Shown here: one piece after another, positions 59,652 to 64,000 of the stretch
How positions within the stretch are numbered: the stretch's first letter is position 1
How the letters are laid out: every line of letters starts with the position of its first letter
Origin: Thiofaba sp049322715
GTDB lineage: Bacteria > Pseudomonadota > Gammaproteobacteria > Halothiobacillales > Halothiobacillaceae
DNA: 64,000 nt
Direction: 5' to 3'
Assembly (NCBI GenBank): GCA_049322715.1
Contig: JBMOQP010000010.1
Location: 1-64,000 of the forward strand
The notes under the pieces: generated by a model
The model's database searches: none
What the model saw: only the letters and a program-made list of their open reading frames with translations
What the model was told of the DNA's origin: nothing
Made by a program: the position numbers and the translations under genes

Positions 59652-62600
59652 ATGAAATTTCGCCTCTCGCCCCTCGTTTTGGCCCTCGGCCTCGGTCATT
59701 TACCCACCCTTGCCCACGGCGCCCTGGACATCCCCGCCGTCCCCCTCCAAACGGGTTCGGCGGTCGCGCCGAACCTGTTCTACATGCTGGACGACTCCGG
59801 AAGCATGCAGTGGGAGATCATGCCGGAGAACTATCTGTACGCTTACTACATGTTTCCCCCTCCGGGCGAAGGGCAAGGCAAAGACTACGGGGGCGCCCAC
59901 GTCTATGGCGGGACGATGTATCCCTACATCGTCATGAAGTTCGACACCGACACGCACCAGGCGGTCTACCTGCGCTCCTCGACCCTCAATGTCGTTTATT
60001 ACAACCCCCGGCAGGACTATGTCCCCTGGGCCAGACACGACGGAACGAGCTTCCCCAACGCCGCCCCCGGCACCGCCTATTACAACCCGCATGAAACGGG
60101 ACGCGGCAGCCTCGACCTCACGGTCCAGCAGACGCGATCGGCCTACTGGAACAACGGCAATTGGGAATCGCACACCTTCTGGCCCGTCACCTACTACGTC
60201 TACAAGGGCACGGGGAGCCAGACCGACAAGACCAGCTACATCCGCTACCAATATCGCGAAGGCGGGATGTATGAATGGGACCTGGGCAAGAAAAAGAGCA
60301 CGGAGAAGGCCGTCGCCAAGCTGCCATGGGGCAGGAGCGTGGCGGAAGAACTCCAGAACTTCGCCAACTGGTTCAGCTACTACCGTTCCCGGATCCTTGC
60401 CGTGCGCGCGGGCACCAGTCTTGCCTTCAGCACCCTCGGCGACAATTACCGCATCGGCTTCGCCACCATCCACCAAACCGGCTGGAAACACCCCCCGGCC
60501 AATAACGATGGCTTCAACGCCTCCGAGCGGCAGGACTTCTACACCCGCCTGTTCCAGACACCGATCGGCACGTCCGGCACCCCCCTGCGCTCGGGACTGG
60601 ATGCCATCGGCAAGCAGATCGAAACCAACCTCGATTATTTCCGTCCCGATCCTGCACTCTCCTGCCGCCAGAACTTCACCATACTGACCACTGATGGCTA
60701 CTGGAACGACGGCAACATCAATGGCGGCTCGGTGGGCAACGAGGACAACTCGGATGGCGCCACGCTCACCCACGCCGACGGCCAGACCACCTATCAGTAC
60801 AAGGCTGACCGGCCCTTCAGGGATGACTGGAGCAACACCCTTGCCGACGTCGCCATGGAGTACTGGAAGCGCGACCTGCGCACTGACCTCAGGAACGATG
60901 TGGCGACCACCTCGGCCGACCCGGCCTTCTGGCAGCACATGACCACCTATGCCCTCTCCCTTGGCGTGAGCGGCAGCCTCGACCCGCAGACCGACTTGCC
61001 CGCGCTGACCTCCGGCGCGAAGAGCTGGCCCAAGCCGACCAACTCCAATGCCGCCAAATCGGACGACCTATGGCATGCCACGGTCAATGGCCATGGGGAA
61101 TTCGTCGCGGCGCAAGACCCGCGGGAATTTGCCGAGGGCCTGAAGAAAACGCTCGGATCCATCGCCAATCGGGTTGCGGCAGCGTCCAACGTGGCAGGGA
61201 ACAGCACCAAGATCGATACCGGCAGCATGGTGTATCAGGCTCGCTACAAGTCCGGCGTGTGGACAGGCGAACTCCTGGCCTACGCGGTCACGCAGAGTGG
61301 TGCAACCTCCACGCCGAGCTGGAATGCCTCCAGCCTGCTGCCCGACGCCAGCAATCGCAACATCTTCTCGATGACCCCCGGCGGGACGAAGATCGCCTTC
61401 ACCTGGAGCCAGCTGGACAGTACGCAGCAGACCGAACTCACGTCACCGGACGTGCTCGACTATCTGCGCGGCAGCCAGAGCCAGGAGCAGAACCAGGGGG
61501 GCGGCTTCCGTAACCGCGAAGGGCGACTGGGCGACATCGTCGACTCGTCCCCGGCCTACTCCAAGGCCACGGATACCCTGTTCGTGGGGGCCAACGACGG
61601 CATGTTGCACGCATTCGACGCCCGCACGGGGGAAGAACGCTTTGCCTATGTACCCCTGGGGGCTTACCCCTATCTGAAGCTGCTTTCCGACCCGAACTAT
61701 GGCCACAGGTATTTCGTGGATGGCGACATCGCCGTCAGCGATCCTGCGGAGACGGGCGGCCGGGCTATCCTCGTCGCGGCCCTGGGGCGCGGCGGCAAGG
61801 GCTTGTTCGGGCTGGATGTCACCACCCCTGGCAGCTTCCAGAAAACGGACGTGCTCTGGGATCGCACCGTTGATGATGGCGACCCCGACATGGGCTTCAT
61901 CCTGGGCAAACCGGTCATCGCCAAGGTGGATGGCCTGGGCTGGCGCATCATCACCGGCAATGGCATCAACAGCAGCAACGAGCGGGCCGTGCTCTACATC
62001 ATCGACCCGACGACAGGTGCCATCGACGCCAAGATCGATACCGGCGCCGGCTCATCCGCCCAGAGCAACGGCCTGTCCAGCCCAGGCGTCTACGATGCGG
62101 ACGGCGACGGCGATGTCGATGTCGCCTATGCCGGGGACCAGCTGGGCAACTTCTGGAAATTCGACCTTGCGGCCCGCGGTCTCGCTCTGGCGGGCCAGCC
62201 GCTGTTCGTCGCCCGGAATGGCGGTGGTCAACGCCAGCCGATCAGCGACCCGCCCCTGGCGATCAAGAACACCACGGCAGGGGATCCCCATGTCGGCAAG
62301 ACCTTCATTTTCTTCGGCACGGGGCGCTATTTGACCACCGGTGACCCCAGCGACAAGAGCGTGCAGAGCTGGTATGGCCTGATCGACGAGGGTTCGACCA
62401 TTGGCGGACGTTCCCAGTTGCGGCAGCGCGCCATTGGCACCGCAACCCTGCAGGACGGCAAGCTGGTCCGAACCTTCTCGAAGGCCAGTGCCAACGACAT
62501 GCTGGGGCTGCAGGGCTGGTATGCGGACCTTGTGACCAACCAAGTCGCGGAAGGTGAGCGCATGGTCGGTGCCCAAACATTCCTCCAGGCCGTCAGCCCG

Positions 62601-62933
62601 GTGTTGATGGCCAGCAGCCGCATCCCCGAAGGGGACACCTGCACCCCGGGCGGACGCGGCTACCTCAATGCCATCGACCCATTCACGGGGGCAAACCTTG
62701 GATTCATTTTCTTCGATGTCAACGACGACGGGAAATTCGACACCGCCGATCAACGCAACAACGAGCCCATCGCCTCGATCGACCTGGGCGTGGGCATGCC
62801 CACCGATCCGGTGTGCATCGGTGACCAGTGCTTCGTCTCGGGCTCGACCGGTGATCTGGGGCATGTGCGAATCAATCTTGGCGGCGCGACTACCCCACGA
62901 CGCATCGGCTGGCGTGAAATCGTCGCCGATTGA
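59652..62933 (+). CDS. pilY1: PilY1, pilus tip-associated protein
   Basis: 1093 residues. Signal peptide (LSPLVLALGLGHLPTLAHG), an N-terminal von Willebrand A-like region with the MIDAS motif LDDSGSMQW, and a C-terminal PilY1 beta-propeller (VFVGANDGMLHAFDARTGEE, RYFVDGDIAVSD) with an EF-hand-like calcium loop DADGDGDVDVAYAGD. PilY1 caps the pilus, controls extension/retraction and mediates adhesion. Only copy in the window, in cluster 2. Confidence 0.95.
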   Translation: MKFRLSPLVLALGLGHLPTLAHGALDIPAVPLQTGSAVAPNLFYMLDDSGSMQWEIMPENYLYAYYMFPPPGEGQGKDYGGAHVYGGTMYPYIVMKFDTDTHQAVYLRSSTLNVVYYNPRQDYVPWARHDGTSFPNAAPGTAYYNPHETGRGSLDLTVQQTRSAYWNNGNWESHTFWPVTYYVYKGTGSQTDKTSYIRYQYREGGMYEWDLGKKKSTEKAVAKLPWGRSVAEELQNFANWFSYYRSRILAVRAGTSLAFSTLGDNYRIGFATIHQTGWKHPPANNDGFNASERQDFYTRLFQTPIGTSGTPLRSGLDAIGKQIETNLDYFRPDPALSCRQNFTILTTDGYWNDGNINGGSVGNEDNSDGATLTHADGQTTYQYKADRPFRDDWSNTLADVAMEYWKRDLRTDLRNDVATTSADPAFWQHMTTYALSLGVSGSLDPQTDLPALTSGAKSWPKPTNSNAAKSDDLWHATVNGHGEFVAAQDPREFAEGLKKTLGSIANRVAAASNVAGNSTKIDTGSMVYQARYKSGVWTGELLAYAVTQSGATSTPSWNASSLLPDASNRNIFSMTPGGTKIAFTWSQLDSTQQTELTSPDVLDYLRGSQSQEQNQGGGFRNREGRLGDIVDSSPAYSKATDTLFVGANDGMLHAFDARTGEERFAYVPLGAYPYLKLLSDPNYGHRYFVDGDIAVSDPAETGGRAILVAALGRGGKGLFGLDVTTPGSFQKTDVLWDRTVDDGDPDMGFILGKPVIAKVDGLGWRIITGNGINSSNERAVLYIIDPTTGAIDAKIDTGAGSSAQSNGLSSPGVYDADGDGDVDVAYAGDQLGNFWKFDLAARGLALAGQPLFVARNGGGQRQPISDPPLAIKNTTAGDPHVGKTFIFFGTGRYLTTGDPSDKSVQSWYGLIDEGSTIGGRSQLRQRAIGTATLQDGKLVRTFSKASANDMLGLQGWYADLVTNQVAEGERMVGAQTFLQAVSPVLMASSRIPEGDTCTPGGRGYLNAIDPFTGANLGFIFFDVNDDGKFDTADQRNNEPIASIDLGVGMPTDPVCIGDQCFVSGSTGDLGHVRINLGGATTPRRIGWREIVAD

Positions 62934-62951
62934 ATACCCCGATTCGGAATC

Positions 62952-63359
62952 ATGCACAGGCGGGTTGCCATGCTCGGAATGAACCTTTCACGCATCACCA
63001 GGCTCGCGGCCCTGGGGGGCGCGCTCACCCTGCTGCCCCCGCCCTGCGCCCAGGCCGAGGAACAGCGACCTCCGATGCCGCTCCTGCTCGAAGAAGGGGG
63101 AAACCTGAGCTTCTTCGACCCGGCCACCACGACGCTCAACATCCAGGGGCGTCCCTACCGCATCGACCCGGCGAGCACGCAAGTCATCGTCGTTTCCGCA
63201 CAGGGAATGCGCGAGATGCCCGCAGGGCAGCTCAGTGACCTGGCGGAGCGTCTCGACAGGCTCCGGGGCCGCCCCCTGTCCTTCCAGTCAAGCCCGGATG
63301 GCCGGCTGGAATTGCTCGTCCTGGATGAAGCCCGTGCCGCATCACCCCTCGCCCCATGA
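62952..63359 (+). CDS. Small secreted protein at the pilY2 position
   Basis: 135 residues. N-terminal signal (ITRLAALGGALTLLPPPCAQA); the rest is hydrophilic with FFDPATTTLNIQGRPYRIDP and a C-terminal GRLELLVLDEA. Between pilY1 and pilE, where P. aeruginosa has pilY2 (about 115 residues). I cannot show homology. Starts at 62952 or, with the signal nearer the start, at 62970 or 62979. Confidence 0.7.
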   Translation: MHRRVAMLGMNLSRITRLAALGGALTLLPPPCAQAEEQRPPMPLLLEEGGNLSFFDPATTTLNIQGRPYRIDPASTQVIVVSAQGMREMPAGQLSDLAERLDRLRGRPLSFQSSPDGRLELLVLDEARAASPLAP

Positions 63360-63378
63360 AGCCCGCCGGGATCAAGCC

Positions 63379-63780
63379 ATGAAATCAAGCAAGGGATTCA
63401 CGCTCATCGAGTTGATGATCGCCGTGGCCATCGTCGGCATCCTCGCCGCCATTGCCTACCCGGGCTACCAGCAGTATGTCCTCAAGACACGGCGAGCCGC
63501 CGCGCAGGGCTGCCTGCAGGAGCTCGCTCAATGGATGGAGCGGTATTACACCAGCAACATGACCTACGCCAACGCGAACCTGCCGCAGACGTCATGCCGC
63601 AATGACCTCGGAGGCTTTTATGCCTTCGCCTTCAGCGGCGCCCCCGATGGGGCATCCTACACCCTGCAGGCCGCGGCCCAGGGGAGGCAGGCCGATGATG
63701 AGGCCGGCGGCACGAGCTGCAGCTCCCTCACCCTCGACCACCAGGGCGCCCGCAGCCCCTCGGAATGCTGGAGTCGCTAA
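63379..63780 (+). CDS. pilE: Minor pilin PilE, cluster 2
   Basis: 133 residues. MKSSKG leader, then FTLIELMIAVAIVGILAAIAYPGYQQYV; RYYTSNMTYANANLP and the final SPSECW are PilE features, with a Cys pair near the C-terminus. Last gene of cluster 2; its stop codon overlaps the convergent glmU stop by four bases. Confidence 0.93.
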   Translation: MKSSKGFTLIELMIAVAIVGILAAIAYPGYQQYVLKTRRAAAQGCLQELAQWMERYYTSNMTYANANLPQTSCRNDLGGFYAFAFSGAPDGASYTLQAAAQGRQADDEAGGTSCSSLTLDHQGARSPSECWSR

Positions 63781-64000
63781 CGGGGAACTTTTCTGGGCCG
63801 CCTCCAGCCCTCCCGGCCGGTCTGCGGCACGCGCGACAGGGCGAGTGAACCCTCCGCAACATCCTTCGTGATGGTGCTGCCGGCGCCGATGGTGGCGCCT
63901 GCACCGACCGTGACCGGGGCAACGAGCTGGGTGTCGGAGCCGACGAAGACGTCGTCGCCGATGACGGTCTTGTGCTTCTTGGCGCCGTCGTAGTTGCAAG
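63777..64000 (-). CDS. glmU: GlmU C-terminal end (UDP-GlcNAc pyrophosphorylase/glucosamine-1-phosphate acetyltransferase), partial
   Basis: The minus strand reads CNYDGAKKHKTVIGDDVFVG, then DTQLVAPVTVGAGATIGAGS and ITKDV to a TAG at 63777-63779. This is the left-handed beta-helix acetyltransferase end of GlmU, which makes UDP-GlcNAc for peptidoglycan and LPS. The N-terminal part is beyond the right edge. Confidence 0.93.
   Translation of the reverse strand, partial: CNYDGAKKHKTVIGDDVFVGSDTQLVAPVTVGAGATIGAGSTITKDVAEGSLALSRVPQTGREGWRRPRKVPR

Overview
The window is a high-GC chromosomal segment of a gammaproteobacterium. Evidence is the mnmG-rsmG-parA-parB block, OxyR, SecB, TrmL/TrmO, UbiK, a Pseudomonas-like fimU-pilV-pilW-pilX-pilY1-pilE operon and an AlgZ/AlgR-like pair. 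The species is not identifiable from the sequence alone. Coding density is high and many neighbouring genes overlap by 1-4 bases (ATGA or GTGA junctions).

Layout. 1-212: tail of an insertion sequence. 213-3255: sugar dehydrogenase lipoprotein, DUF72 and RtcA. 3256-6375: remnant of an integrative element (AAA helicase-like protein plus two unknown genes) against a tRNA-Thr(CGT) gene that has two extra 5' halves in a 56-nt tandem array. 6413-10308: thiO, tRNA-Gly(CCC), oxyR, a membrane-anchored cold-shock-domain protein and speE. 10566-14798: mnmG, rsmG, parA, parB. 14806-19040: an EnvZ/OmpR-like pair, two small secreted Gln/Gly-rich paralogues, a DUF2202 ferritin-like protein and a HAD protein. 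19037-31505: a guanidine-nitrogen island. 31564-35903: DMT transporter, unknown gene, lactonase-like hydrolase, comM and ubiK. 36138-40028: TorF-type porin, glnK and two ammonium transporters. 40258-43462: DJ-1/PfpI protein, CtpA protease and EnvC. 43511-46823: a SqrR/BigR-type regulator with DUF2892, rhodanese, glutaredoxin, thioredoxin 2, secB and gpsA. 46850-51477: phosphoethanolamine transferase, trmO, trmL and algR/algZ-like genes. 51599-63780: pilins and two minor-pilin operons with pilY1. The right edge is the 3' end of glmU.

Nitrogen theme. A carboxylase, two DUF1989 proteins and allophanate hydrolase (leftward) face an ABC transporter, a creatininase-family protein and a type III glutamine synthetase (rightward). 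The rightward unit has a sigma-54 promoter followed directly by a guanidine-I (ykkC) riboswitch, so the enzyme usually called urea carboxylase is best read as guanidine carboxylase. Sigma-54 promoters also precede the porin-glnK-amtB unit and the second amt gene, and NtrC-like dyads lie upstream. This predicts one nitrogen-starvation regulon covering guanidine uptake, its breakdown to ammonia, and ammonium uptake and assimilation.

Most unusual feature. A family of small palindromic repeats (core of two hairpins, often a third) occurs at about 9280, 13104, 16156, 57772 and 58951. Four copies lie in frame inside proteins (ParA, the sensor kinase, PilW, PilX), each just after a start codon that overlaps the previous gene's stop codon. 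The hairpin arms differ between copies with compensating changes and G-U pairs, while the reading frame stays open in both orientations. These resemble in concept the in-frame palindromic elements of Rickettsia, but I do not recognise this family.
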